64,000 nucleotides of DNA from Microlunatus speluncae (GTDB lineage: Bacteria; Actinomycetota; Actinomycetes; Propionibacteriales; Propionibacteriaceae), in NCBI RefSeq assembly GCF_009299835.1, contig NZ_VKCZ01000014.1, positions 124,001-188,000 of the forward strand, read 5' to 3'. The notes beneath the pieces were generated by a model, which was not told where the DNA came from, ran no database searches, and saw nothing but the letters and a program-made list of their open reading frames with translations. Numbering within the stretch: the first letter of the stretch is position 1; each line of letters opens with the position of its first letter. A program made the position numbers and the translations under genes. This document shows positions 55,416-63,372 of the stretch, one piece after another.

Positions 55416-57170
55416 ATGACGGTGGGGTTGTTGGTGCGGTCGGGGTCGTCGACCGGGATGTTCGGTGGCTATCTCGGCGAGGTGTGCCGGAGCCAGGGGC
55501 TGGCCGGGTTCGAGTTGGTCGAGCTCGACGCGGTCGGGCCGGACGGACTGAGCGCGGCGCTGGAGCGGTTCGACCGGATCCTGCTCGCCCGGAGCCCGCT
55601 CTGGCAGGCGGAGATCGACGCGATCCTGGATCGCACCCGGTCCGGCGCCGGGTTGGTCGTGGTCCGGCCGTCGCGGCGGCTGGCGCTGGCGCTCGGGCTG
55701 CGACCGCTGGATCGGCAGTTGGCACCCGGCTATCTGACCGGGCTGCCGGAGGGGCCTATTCAGGTCCTGGTCCCGACCGAGCGGCTCGAGCCGGGGATCA
55801 CCGGGCCTGCCCTTCGACAGGCTCAGGGAACGAAACCCCTACCTCCCCATCACCATGCTGTTACTCACACCGTGAGTGTCGGGCTGGACGGGGCCGACGG
55901 GACGCCGGGGGTGCTGCGGAGTTCGTACGGCGAGGGCACGGTCGCGGTGATCGCGTACGACCTCGCGGAGGCCGTCGCCCGGCTGCGGCAGGGTGATCCG
56001 GATCGGATCGGCACCCGGGCCAACGGCGTGGCGCCGTACCGGCAGATGGATCTCGCTGTGGATGCCGTCGACCGCGCCTGCTGGCACCTTCCGCAGGCCG
56101 ATCTGCACGCCGAGCTCCTGGTCCGGCTGCTCACCGCGGCGGCGCCGAGCCCACTGCCGCGCTGGTGGTTCTATCCCGACCCGGACACCAGTTCCGTAGT
56201 GATCCAGGACTCCGACGACGACTGGTCGAGCCGGGACCAGTTCCAGGTGCTGCTGGACGCGGCGGCCGAGCACGAGGTCCGGCTGACCTGCTATCTGATG
56301 CTGGGTGAGCGGGAGACCGTGCTCACGGCCGACGACGTGCACCGGCTGCGGCAGAGCGGGCATTCCTTCGGCATCCACCACGACGGGATGGCGGGCTGGG
56401 ACGAGGCCGAGGACTCCGAGCTGACTCTGGAAGGGATCGTCCGCGCCGACATCGGAACGTTCCGGAGCCGGTTCGGCTCCTCACCGGTGGCCAACCGGAA
56501 TCACTGCCTGATCTGGAAGGGCTGGGCCGATCTGGCCCGGGTGTACGCCGAACTCGGGGTGCGGATGGACCTGAACGCCCAGGGCACCGGCGAGGTCTGG
56601 ACCGGCTATCTGTTCGGCTCGGCCCGGCCGGCGCGGTTCGTCGATCTCGACGGCACGGTGATCGACGTCTTTCAGCAGCCGACCCAGGTGTTCGACGACA
56701 CGAGCATGATCGAACGACTCGGCGGTGATCATGAACGCGAGGCCGCCACCGTCGCCGATCACCTGCGGCACTGCCGCGACGTCAGCTTCCAGCCCCTGTC
56801 GATGCAGTCCCATCCGGTGTCCTTCGCGACCTACAGCGGCCCGTTCTTCACCGCGGTCTGGCGGCACGCCCGTGATCTTGGACTGCCGATCTGGAGCGCC
56901 GAGGAGTGGGCCCTCGACACCGACGCCCGGGACCGGTCGACCATGATCAACACCGGTCCGGACAGCTGGACCGTGCGGGCGTACGGGACGGCGGTGCCCG
57001 GGTCGAAGTCGGGCCGCACCCTGATGCTGCCGGTGCCGGCCGACCGTTCCGTGCTGGTCGACGGAACTGCGGTGCCGTTGATCAGGCGAACCGTTGGTGG
57101 GATCGACTACGCCCTGGTCTGGCTGGACGCCGACCAGGACGGCCGGGAGTTCATGATCACGCTGGCCTGA
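55416..57170 (+). CDS. Uncharacterised two-domain protein with polysaccharide-deacetylase-like C-terminal half
   Basis: 584 residues. Residues 1-200 have a class-I-glutamine-amidotransferase/ThuA-like flavour (MTVGLLVRSGSSTGMFGGYL, AGLVVVRPSRRLALALGL, YGEGTVAVIAYDLAEAVARL). Residues ~240-520 look like a NodB-type barrel: Asp in VVIQDSDDDWSSRD, paired His in HSFGIHHDGM, then SSPVANRNHCLIWKGW and FQPLSMQSHPVSF. A beta-rich tail ends the protein. No exact activity can be given; carbohydrate processing is plausible. At residues ~132-140 a CTTCGACAGG repeat is inserted in frame (ALRQAQGTK), probably a surface loop. Start ATG 55416 follows GAGGGGG. Confidence 0.65.
   Translation: MTVGLLVRSGSSTGMFGGYLGEVCRSQGLAGFELVELDAVGPDGLSAALERFDRILLARSPLWQAEIDAILDRTRSGAGLVVVRPSRRLALALGLRPLDRQLAPGYLTGLPEGPIQVLVPTERLEPGITGPALRQAQGTKPLPPHHHAVTHTVSVGLDGADGTPGVLRSSYGEGTVAVIAYDLAEAVARLRQGDPDRIGTRANGVAPYRQMDLAVDAVDRACWHLPQADLHAELLVRLLTAAAPSPLPRWWFYPDPDTSSVVIQDSDDDWSSRDQFQVLLDAAAEHEVRLTCYLMLGERETVLTADDVHRLRQSGHSFGIHHDGMAGWDEAEDSELTLEGIVRADIGTFRSRFGSSPVANRNHCLIWKGWADLARVYAELGVRMDLNAQGTGEVWTGYLFGSARPARFVDLDGTVIDVFQQPTQVFDDTSMIERLGGDHEREAATVADHLRHCRDVSFQPLSMQSHPVSFATYSGPFFTAVWRHARDLGLPIWSAEEWALDTDARDRSTMINTGPDSWTVRAYGTAVPGSKSGRTLMLPVPADRSVLVDGTAVPLIRRTVGGIDYALVWLDADQDGREFMITLA
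55809..55834 (+). repeat. CTTCGACAGG-family repeat inside a coding frame
   Basis: Full copy within the deacetylase-like gene, keeping the frame open and encoding ALRQAQGTK. Confidence 0.9.
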
Positions 57171-57204
57171 CCTGAGCACCCGGTTCAGGAAATGGGACGT
57201 GAGC

Positions 57205-57255
57205 GTTCGTTCCCTGAGCCTGTCGGCTGTTCGTTCCCTGAGCCTGTCGAAGGGC
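57205..57255 (-). repeat. Two reverse CTTCGACAGG-family repeats
   Basis: Copies at 57205-57226 (lacking the GAAGGGC end) and 57229-57255 (complete). They mirror the copies at 57567-57619 across the palindromic element. Confidence 0.9.
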
Positions 57256-57269
57256 AAGCCAGATCGTGC

Positions 57270-57554
57270 CCCCTCGGGTTTCGGCCTGACGGCCAGAAAG
57301 GACGCGCCAAAGGGCGGGCGGCTCATGGCGTCGCCTGGGAAATCCGGCCGGGTATCGGTTGGTCCGATGTTGGATCGTCGACTGTGACTTTTCCCGGCTC
57401 GATCGGCGCCGGAAGGCCGGGAAACGTCACAGTCGATGCTCGGACAGCGCCGGCCGACGCCGAACCCCCGGCCCCGGCCGCAAAGTCCACGACCGCCAGG
57501 ACCTGCCCGTCCTTTGATGCGTCCTTTCCGGCCGCCAGGCCAGAACCCGAGGGG
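57270..57554. repeat. Two-tier palindromic intergenic element, copy 2
   Basis: This fills most of the gene-free stretch 57171-57656. Outer arms 57270-57324 and 57500-57554 pair over 55 bases with about 80% identity (cores CCCCTCGGGTTTCGGCCTGA and TCCTTTCCGGCCGCCAGGCC). Inner arms TCGACTGTGACTTTTCCCGG and GCCGGGAAACGTCACAGTCG pair around a short loop near 57400. It shares its plan and many words with 26632-26888. Including the flanking repeats, the palindrome spans roughly 57205-57619. Confidence 0.85.
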
Positions 57555-57566
57555 CGGCGTCTGGCT

Positions 57567-57666
57567 TGCCCTTCGACAGGCTCAGGGAACGAACAAGCCG
57601 ACAGGCTCAGGGAACGAACAAGCCGGCAGGCTCGGGGAATGAACGGGCCGACGGTCTCAAGGAACG
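57567..57666 (+). repeat. Array of four CTTCGACAGG-family repeats, decaying
   Basis: Copies at about 57567-57593 (full), 57598-57619, 57624-57643 and 57648-57666. They become progressively degenerate; the last (GGTCTCAAGGAACG) holds the stop codon of the oxidoreductase gene. Confidence 0.85.
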
Positions 57667-58802
57667 GTGGGGAAGCCGGCGGGGCGGAAGTCGGGGACCA
57701 ACTGGGGCTGGCCGCCGAGCTTGATCGACTCGGCGGCGAGGATCGCCGGGGCGGCGGTCTCCATCGCCTGATAGACGCTCAGCTCCGGGTCGGACACGCC
57801 GCGGACCGCGTCCCGGAAGGACGCGTGCACGTAGTAGTCGGCGTCGCCGTGGCCGCTGCCGACCGCCTCGTTCGGGGCGTCGGCCCGCTCGTAGCCCCAG
57901 TCCATGTCCCGCAGCCCGGCGTCGGGATCGCTGCTCAGCCACAGTTTCGGCTGATCTTGGGCGGCCCGCCGCCACTCGAGCCGGCCGCCGGTGCCGGACA
58001 GGTGATACCAGTGCCATTCGCCGTGCGGGTGCGGCTGGGCGAAGCTGGCGGCCATCCGCAGGATGGTGTCCTTCTCGGTCTTCATCAGCGCGACCTGCAT
58101 GTCCGGCTGGTCCAGCGTCGGGTGGGCATAGCTGGTCGGCCGGGTGCTCATCGCGACCACCTCGGTCACCCGGTCGTCCAGCACCTTGAGCATCGGGCTC
58201 AGCTCGTGCGGCAGATAGTGGATCGGCGGCATCCGTTGTTGCCAGGTCGGCACCGCCTGCGGCGGCGCGTTGTCGGGCCCGTAGAACTCACCGGTCGCCG
58301 GATCGACCAGCTTGTCGCCGGGCAGGTGGTGGAAATACTGGCCCTCGCAGAGCGTCGGGTGGCCGAGCTCGCCGGCGGCGACCAGCTTCCGCCATTCCTC
58401 GACGAAGCCCCAGTAGCGGGTCTGCTCGGCCAGCGCATAGACCCGGTCGCTCGCGGCGGCGGCGCGGACGATCCGCCAGCAGTCCTCGATCGTGTGCGCC
58501 GCCGGCACCTCGGCGTGCACGTGCTTGCCGGCCTCCAGCGCGGCCGCGGCCATCGCTCCCTGCTCGGGCGACCGGACGACGAGGGCGACCGCCTCGACGC
58601 CGGGGTCGGCCAGCACCTCGGCGTAGTCGGTCGCCGTCCGCACCGGGTACGGGATCGCCGCCACGGCCCGGTCGACCAAGGGCCCGATCCGGTCGCAGAC
58701 CGACACCACCCGATAGCCCGGAATCCGCAGCAGGGAAGGGATCCAGGTGCCGAGCGCGCGCGGTCCGAGGCCCACCACCGCGATCGGGATCTCCGCGTTC
58801 AT
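57657..58802 (-). CDS. Gfo/Idh/MocA-family oxidoreductase
   Basis: 381 residues. The NAD(P)-binding Rossmann fold begins IPIAVVGLGPRALGTWIPSLL; EAGKHVHAEVPAAHTIEDCW contains the position of the family EKP motif, here EVP, so the usual catalytic Lys is replaced by Val. The C-terminal alpha/beta domain (EWRKLVAAGELGHP, PHELSPMLKVLDDRVTEV) fits sugar or inositol dehydrogenases. ATG 58802 follows GGAGG; further in-frame sequence to 58898 is not needed. The end FPTVP plus stop lies in a degenerate repeat. It converges with the deacetylase-like gene. Confidence 0.85.
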   Translation of the reverse strand: MNAEIPIAVVGLGPRALGTWIPSLLRIPGYRVVSVCDRIGPLVDRAVAAIPYPVRTATDYAEVLADPGVEAVALVVRSPEQGAMAAAALEAGKHVHAEVPAAHTIEDCWRIVRAAAASDRVYALAEQTRYWGFVEEWRKLVAAGELGHPTLCEGQYFHHLPGDKLVDPATGEFYGPDNAPPQAVPTWQQRMPPIHYLPHELSPMLKVLDDRVTEVVAMSTRPTSYAHPTLDQPDMQVALMKTEKDTILRMAASFAQPHPHGEWHWYHLSGTGGRLEWRRAAQDQPKLWLSSDPDAGLRDMDWGYERADAPNEAVGSGHGDADYYVHASFRDAVRGVSDPELSVYQAMETAAPAILAAESIKLGGQPQLVPDFRPAGFPTVP

Positions 58803-58927
58803 CGACGAACCTCCACGAGAAATCTTCTGAATACCGAAGACGGAATTCGTATCTCGAGTATATGGATCGGATCCGGCGGAGGGGAGCCGGGCATCCATCC
58901 TGCGGGACGTGCGGATGATCAGCGGAG

Positions 58928-59089
58928 CTACTTCCGTCGCTCCCGCTCACCCAGCAGTTGCCTCACCCAGGCGCGCACCTGGGAGCCGAGCGGGCGTTCG
59001 ATCAGCCAGCCCAGACCGAGCAGCGCGGCCAGGCCGAACGCCCCCGCAACCAGGGCGATCAGGAACGAGCCGGCATCCATGACCCCCAT
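58928..59089 (-). CDS. Small single-helix membrane protein
   Basis: 53 residues, MGVMDAGSFLIALVAGAFGL followed by a continuing helix and a basic tail ending GERERRK. One membrane span with positive-inside C-terminus. No family recognised. It fits in the gap between the oxidoreductase and the divergent GlxA-type regulator; the coding evidence is the coherent topology only. Confidence 0.45.
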   Translation of the reverse strand: MGVMDAGSFLIALVAGAFGLAALLGLGWLIERPLGSQVRAWVRQLLGERERRK

Positions 59090-59139
59090 GGTTCCGAGCG
59101 GGACGCGGCCAACCCAGTGGCAAGAATGACATGATCCGA

Positions 59140-59145
59140 TAGATT
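59140..59145 (+). promoter_or_regulatory. -10 box TAGATT, 6 nt before ATG
   Basis: TANNNT hexamer six bases ahead of ATG 59152 in an AT-rich patch. Confidence 0.5.
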
Positions 59146-59151
59146 CTGGTC

Positions 59152-60111
59152 ATGCATGTCGTGGCGGTCGTGACCCTGGACGGAGCCGGCGGGATCGACA
59201 TCGCCATGCCCTGCATGATCTTCGGTCAGACCTACCCGGCGCCCCGAACCCCGACCGGTCAGGCCCTCTACGACGTGCGGGTCAGCGGCCCGGAAGTGAC
59301 CACGACCTTCTCCGGCGGCCGGAAGACCTTCAAGGTCACGCCGCCGTACCCGTTGGCCGAAGCCGCCAAGGCCGACACGATCCTGGTGCCCGGGCTGAAC
59401 CCGCACGACGTGCCGCCGCCGCCGGAGATCGTCGAGATGCTCCGCGACGCGCACCGCCGCGGCGTCCGGATCGGCTCCATCTGCAACGGCGTGTTCGTGC
59501 TCGCCGCCGCCGGACTGCTCGCCGGCCGGCGAGCCGCCGTCCACTGGGGGCATGCCGCGGAGCTGTCGGCGCGCTACCCGGACATCCAGGTCGAGGACTC
59601 GGTGCTCTACCTCGACGACGGCGACATCGTCACCTCGGCCGGCGGGGCGGCCGCCCTTGATCTCTGCCTGCACCTCGTCCGGCGCGACTTCGGCTCCGCG
59701 GTGGCGGCCCAGACCGCGCGGGCCACCGTGATGCCGCTGCAACGCGACGGCGGCCAGGCTCAGTTCATCCACCATGCCGAGCCCGAATCCGCGGGCAGTC
59801 TCGAGCCGGTGATGCGGTGGATGGAGGGCCGGCTGGAGCAGGAGCTCACCCTGGCCGAGATCGCCGAGCGGGCGGCGACGAGCGTACGGACGCTCAATCG
59901 CACCTTCCGGGCCCAGACCGGGACGACGCCGCTGCAATGGCTCATCCAGCGGCGGCTGCACCGGGCCCGGGAGCTGCTGGAGACGACCGGCCTCTCGGTG
60001 GAGGAGATCGCGTCCCGGGCCGGCTTCGGCACCGCGATCGGACTCCGCCAGCACTTCCGCCGCGTCGTCGGCACCTCCCCGGTCGCCTACCGGCGGTCGT
60101 TCGCGCCGTGA
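59152..60111 (+). CDS. GlxA-family transcriptional regulator (DJ-1/PfpI + AraC)
   Basis: 319 residues. Residues 1-~185 form a DJ-1/PfpI amidase-like sensor (VVAVVTLDGAGGIDIAMPCMIFG; SICNGVFVLAAAGLLAGRRA with the Cys at the nucleophile elbow). Residues ~220-319 carry the AraC DNA-binding domain (LTLAEIAERAATSVRTLNRTFRAQTG; LSVEEIASRAGFGTAIGLRQHFRR). Such regulators activate catabolic genes in response to small nitrogenous or sugar ligands; the target is unknown. Confidence 0.92.
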   Translation: MHVVAVVTLDGAGGIDIAMPCMIFGQTYPAPRTPTGQALYDVRVSGPEVTTTFSGGRKTFKVTPPYPLAEAAKADTILVPGLNPHDVPPPPEIVEMLRDAHRRGVRIGSICNGVFVLAAAGLLAGRRAAVHWGHAAELSARYPDIQVEDSVLYLDDGDIVTSAGGAAALDLCLHLVRRDFGSAVAAQTARATVMPLQRDGGQAQFIHHAEPESAGSLEPVMRWMEGRLEQELTLAEIAERAATSVRTLNRTFRAQTGTTPLQWLIQRRLHRARELLETTGLSVEEIASRAGFGTAIGLRQHFRRVVGTSPVAYRRSFAP

Positions 60112-60134
60112 TGTCGCGAATCAGATGTGCGACG

Positions 60135-60362
60135 TCAGTGCTGGCCGGGCGGGCCGTTCGGGTCGCGGCCGGAGCGGACGCCGAGGTAGAGCAACACCGC
60201 GCCGCCGGCGGCCACGATCAGGCCGATGATCAACCACATCGACTGCCCGGTCATCGAGCTGCCCTTGATCAGGTTGGCTCCCTGCCCGACCCAGATCAGG
60301 CCGAGCACGAGGGCGACGACTCCGATCACGGTGAACAGCCGGGCCCGGACGCGTGAGTTCAT
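60135..60362 (-). CDS. Small two-helix membrane protein
   Basis: 75 residues with helices at about 10-28 (FTVIGVVALVLGLIWVGQG) and 42-63 (MWLIIGLIVAAGGAVLLYLG), a short basic N-terminus and a Pro-rich tail. Similar small proteins of unknown function are common in actinobacteria. It follows the sugar dehydrogenase gene on the same strand by 16 bases, so it may share its transcript. No function is assigned. Confidence 0.75.
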   Translation of the reverse strand: MNSRVRARLFTVIGVVALVLGLIWVGQGANLIKGSSMTGQSMWLIIGLIVAAGGAVLLYLGVRSGRDPNGPPGQH

Positions 60363-60378
60363 CGGATTCGCCTCGTGG

Positions 60379-61530
60379 TCACCGGGTGATCCTAAGCAGC
60401 CGGTCGTCGCCGTCGCGCGGCTGGGTCCGCCCGTCGGTGTTGTTGGTCAGCACCAGCAGTGACTCGCCGTCGGCGGCGACCTCGACCGAGCGGAGCCGGC
60501 CGTAGGTCTCGGTGAAGTGGGCGATCGGCTCACCGACCTCGTCGCCGTCGAGCGGCACCTCCCACAGCCGTTCGCCGCGCAGGGCGGCCAGATAGAGCGA
60601 TCCCTTCCAGTACGTCAGCCCGGAGGGCGACGCGTCGGACGGCGACCAGACGGCCAGCGGATCGATCAGGTCCGAGCCGCCGCCGCGGCCCTCGACCTGC
60701 GGCCAGCCGTAGTTGCCCCCGGCCTTGATCAGATTCAGCTCGTCCCAAGTCGAATCGCCGAACTCGCTCGCCCAGAGCCGTCCCTCCGGGTCGAAGACGA
60801 GACCCTGCACGTTGCGGTGGCCGTAGCTGAAAACCTCGTTGTCGAAGGGATTTCCGGGGGCGGGATCGCCGTCGGTGGTGATCCGGAGAATCTTGCCGGC
60901 CAGTGAGTCGCGATCTTGGGCGAGCTCCCGGTCACCGGTCTCACCGGTGCTCACGTACAAGAGATTGTCGGGGCCGACGATCATCCGACCGCCGTTGTGC
61001 CGGGCGCCGTACGGGATCCCGTCCAAGATCACTTCCGGCTGCCCGAGCCGGTTGCCGTCCCAGCTGAACCGGGCGATCCGGTTGTCCCGGCCGGAGGTGA
61101 AGTAGGCGAAGACCGACCGCGCATCCGCGGTTGCGGCGAGGCCGAGCAGCCCGCCCTCGGCGTTGGGCTCCGCGTCCTGCACGGTGGCGACCACCGCCAC
61201 CTGTCGGCCGACGATCCGCTTGATCCTCCGCGTGTCCCGCTCGGAGACCAGGAAACCGCCGTCGCGCAGCGGCACCAGACCCCAGGGCGAGGTCAGGCCG
61301 GTGACGAGCTCGGTGGCCTTCGGCTCACCCAGCTTCGTCGGGGTCGCGCTCGGTTCCGAGGGCGTCTCGCTCGGCGTCGCGCTGGACGGCGTGGGCGAGC
61401 CGACCGCCCGGGAGGCGCTCGGCACCGGGGTCGGCGAAGTCGACGGGGGCGGCGTCGTCGGGTTGGAGCAGGCGGCCGTGACACCGACCGCGGCCGTCAG
61501 AGCCAGAAAGCTGCGCCGGGGCAGAGACAT
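60379..61530 (-). CDS. PQQ-dependent-type sugar dehydrogenase (soluble glucose/aldose dehydrogenase fold)
   Basis: 383 residues. A twin-arginine signal (LPRRSFLALTAAVG) ends in the lipobox VTAAC, followed by a ~45-residue Ser/Thr/Pro linker and a six-bladed propeller (LTSPWGLVPLRDGGFLVSERD, GARHNGGRMIVGPDNLLYVSTGE, GHRNVQGLVFDPEGRLWASEFG, NYGWP). These match GdhB/YliI-type aldose sugar dehydrogenases, including His and Arg/Asn expected at the PQQ site. It would oxidise aldoses outside the cell membrane. Start ATG 61530 is fixed by the signal peptide. Confidence 0.88.
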   Translation of the reverse strand: MSLPRRSFLALTAAVGVTAACSNPTTPPPSTSPTPVPSASRAVGSPTPSSATPSETPSEPSATPTKLGEPKATELVTGLTSPWGLVPLRDGGFLVSERDTRRIKRIVGRQVAVVATVQDAEPNAEGGLLGLAATADARSVFAYFTSGRDNRIARFSWDGNRLGQPEVILDGIPYGARHNGGRMIVGPDNLLYVSTGETGDRELAQDRDSLAGKILRITTDGDPAPGNPFDNEVFSYGHRNVQGLVFDPEGRLWASEFGDSTWDELNLIKAGGNYGWPQVEGRGGGSDLIDPLAVWSPSDASPSGLTYWKGSLYLAALRGERLWEVPLDGDEVGEPIAHFTETYGRLRSVEVAADGESLLVLTNNTDGRTQPRDGDDRLLRITR

Positions 61531-61572
61531 GGGGCCCAGTGTTCTCCGGACAGCAAAACCGCCACCGGGCCA

Positions 61573-61578
61573 TAAGTT
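61573..61578 (+). promoter_or_regulatory. -10 box TAAGTT, 7 nt before ATG
   Basis: TANNNT hexamer seven bases ahead of ATG 61586. Confidence 0.5.
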
Positions 61579-61585
61579 GGGGGTC

Positions 61586-61966
61586 ATGACCGGACGAGCC
61601 CAGCCGCTGATCCCGCGCGTGGAACGCCAGCATCGACTGATCGAGGAGTTGCGGATCAGCGCGCCGAAGGCGGTGACCGCCGATGCCCTGGGTGACCGGG
61701 TCCAGGTGGCGGCCCGGACGGTCGAGCGGGACCTCGCCGAGTTGATCGACGCGGGAGTGCCGATCACCACCCGGCGCGGACCGGGCGGCGGGTACGCGAT
61801 CGACGCCCGGCGGGAGCTGCCGCCGCTCAGCCTGACCCCGGGCGAGGCGTCGGCCCTGGTCGCCGCGCTGACCGTCCTCGGCCCGCGGGCATCGGCCACG
61901 GCGCAGAGCGCGATGGGCAAGCTGCTCGAAGCCCTCTGCGGTACGACGACCGGAGGCCCGCGATGA
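61586..61966 (+). CDS. Short HTH protein, YafY/WYL-regulator N-terminal part
   Basis: 126 residues. An HTH_11 winged helix (RQHRLIEELRISAPKAVTADALGDR, then VAARTVERDLAELIDAGVPI and RRGPGGGYAI) is followed by LPPLSLTPGEASALVAALTVLG, the linker that normally leads into a WYL domain. The WYL domain and C-terminal extension (another ~190 residues) are absent. Either a stand-alone DNA-binding form or a truncated gene; the clean stop and own promoter favour a functional short form. Confidence 0.75.
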   Translation: MTGRAQPLIPRVERQHRLIEELRISAPKAVTADALGDRVQVAARTVERDLAELIDAGVPITTRRGPGGGYAIDARRELPPLSLTPGEASALVAALTVLGPRASATAQSAMGKLLEALCGTTTGGPR

Positions 61967-62004
61967 CGGTCGGCCCGCGATGACGGTCGGCCAGGCGCCC
62001 TGCC

Positions 62005-63372
62005 TTACCGCGATCGGCGGCGTTGTTGATCTTCCTTGGCTCGGCGGTCCAGCTCCGCTGGGTCGGCGATGGTGCGCAGGTGCTGTCGCAGCCGAGCCAG
62101 GATCTCGGCCTGGGCGGGGTCGGCGGCCAGGTCGGTGAGCTCGTCGGGGTCGGCGTCGAGATCGAAGAGCTGGGGCTGATCGCTGACGTACTCGCAGAGC
62201 TTGTAGCGACCCTGTTTGATCATGAAGCCGGCGTTCAGCATGCCCTGGGCGTGGTATTCGGCGAAGACCGGCCGATCCGACCCGTCCCGCGCGATGGCGC
62301 GCAGGCTCCGGCCGGGCAGGTCGGGGTCGGCCGGCAGCCCGGCCAGCTCGCGGAGGGTGGGCAGGACGTCGAGGTGGCTGACGTCGTCGGTGATCACGGC
62401 CGGCGCCCCGGCCTCGCGCAGCGACTCGGGCAGCCGGAGTAGCAGGGGCACCCGGACCGAGTCCTGATAGAAGCACTGCTTCTGCCAGATGCCGTGCCGG
62501 CCTGCCATCTCGCCGTGATCACTGGTGTAGAGCACGGCCGTGTTGTCTCGCAGCGGCCCGGAGTCGATCATGTCCAGCACCCGGCCGACCTGGCGGTCCA
62601 GGTGGCTGATCAAGGCCCAGTAGGCCACGGTGGCCCGCCGGAGTTGATCTTCGGTGAGGGGCTCGTCGTTGCGGAAGAACCGGCGCAGCTGGGCGATCAC
62701 CGGATGCTGGTCGGCCGGGTCGGCCCGCCAGTCCGGCGGCAGTTCGACGTCGGCCGGGTCGTAGCGGGCCAGGTCCTCCGGCGGCGCCACCAGCGGGAAG
62801 TGCGGATGCATGTAGCCGACATAGAGCAGGAAGGGCCGCTCGGCCGGCCGCGCCGCCTCCCGGGTCAGGAATTCGGCCGCCAGTTCCGTGGTCAGCTCGT
62901 CGTAGCGGGTCTGCACGTCATGCCCGGCGCCGACCTCGCTGACGTGGGAATTGCTCTCCCGTCGGGCCTCCGGCGTCCGCCGCGGCGCCGCTCCCGGGGT
63001 GAGCCAGTGACCAAGATCATCGGACAGCCGCCGGTCGAAGCCGAGCAGCCGGTCCGGCCCGTTGAAGTGGGTCCGGCCGGCGATCACGCACCGATAACCG
63101 GCCGGCCGCAGGTGATGCCCCCAGGAGCGGAAGTCCGGCCCCGGGATCGCCCCGTTGTCCCAGGCCTCGACCTGGTGCGGGTAGCGGCCGGAGAGCAACG
63201 ACAGCCGCGACGGCACGCAGATCGGGTTGCCGCAGTAGGCGTTGTCGAACCGCTGGCTCTCGCCGGCCAGCCGATCCAGCCGCGGCGTCCGGACCCGCGG
63301 ATGGCCGGCGAAGCCGCTGGCCGCCGCGGCGTGCTCGTCGGACAGGACGACGACCAGGTTGGGAGCCGTCAC
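62005..63372 (-). CDS. Sulfatase (formylglycine-dependent type)
   Basis: 455 residues. It hydrolyses a sulfate ester, likely on a carbohydrate. The active-site signature NPICVPSRLSLLSGRYP contains CxPSR at about residues 53-57, where the Cys is converted to formylglycine. Metal ligands are in LVVVLSDEH near the N-terminus and YTSDHGEM near residue 287. The C-terminal KLCEYVSDQPQLFDLDADPDE is standard. No secretion signal is seen, so it is cytoplasmic unless exported by another route. GTG 63372 overlaps the stop of the upstream GNAT gene (GTGA). No maturing enzyme is linked. Confidence 0.93.
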   Translation of the reverse strand: MTAPNLVVVLSDEHAAAASGFAGHPRVRTPRLDRLAGESQRFDNAYCGNPICVPSRLSLLSGRYPHQVEAWDNGAIPGPDFRSWGHHLRPAGYRCVIAGRTHFNGPDRLLGFDRRLSDDLGHWLTPGAAPRRTPEARRESNSHVSEVGAGHDVQTRYDELTTELAAEFLTREAARPAERPFLLYVGYMHPHFPLVAPPEDLARYDPADVELPPDWRADPADQHPVIAQLRRFFRNDEPLTEDQLRRATVAYWALISHLDRQVGRVLDMIDSGPLRDNTAVLYTSDHGEMAGRHGIWQKQCFYQDSVRVPLLLRLPESLREAGAPAVITDDVSHLDVLPTLRELAGLPADPDLPGRSLRAIARDGSDRPVFAEYHAQGMLNAGFMIKQGRYKLCEYVSDQPQLFDLDADPDELTDLAADPAQAEILARLRQHLRTIADPAELDRRAKEDQQRRRSR

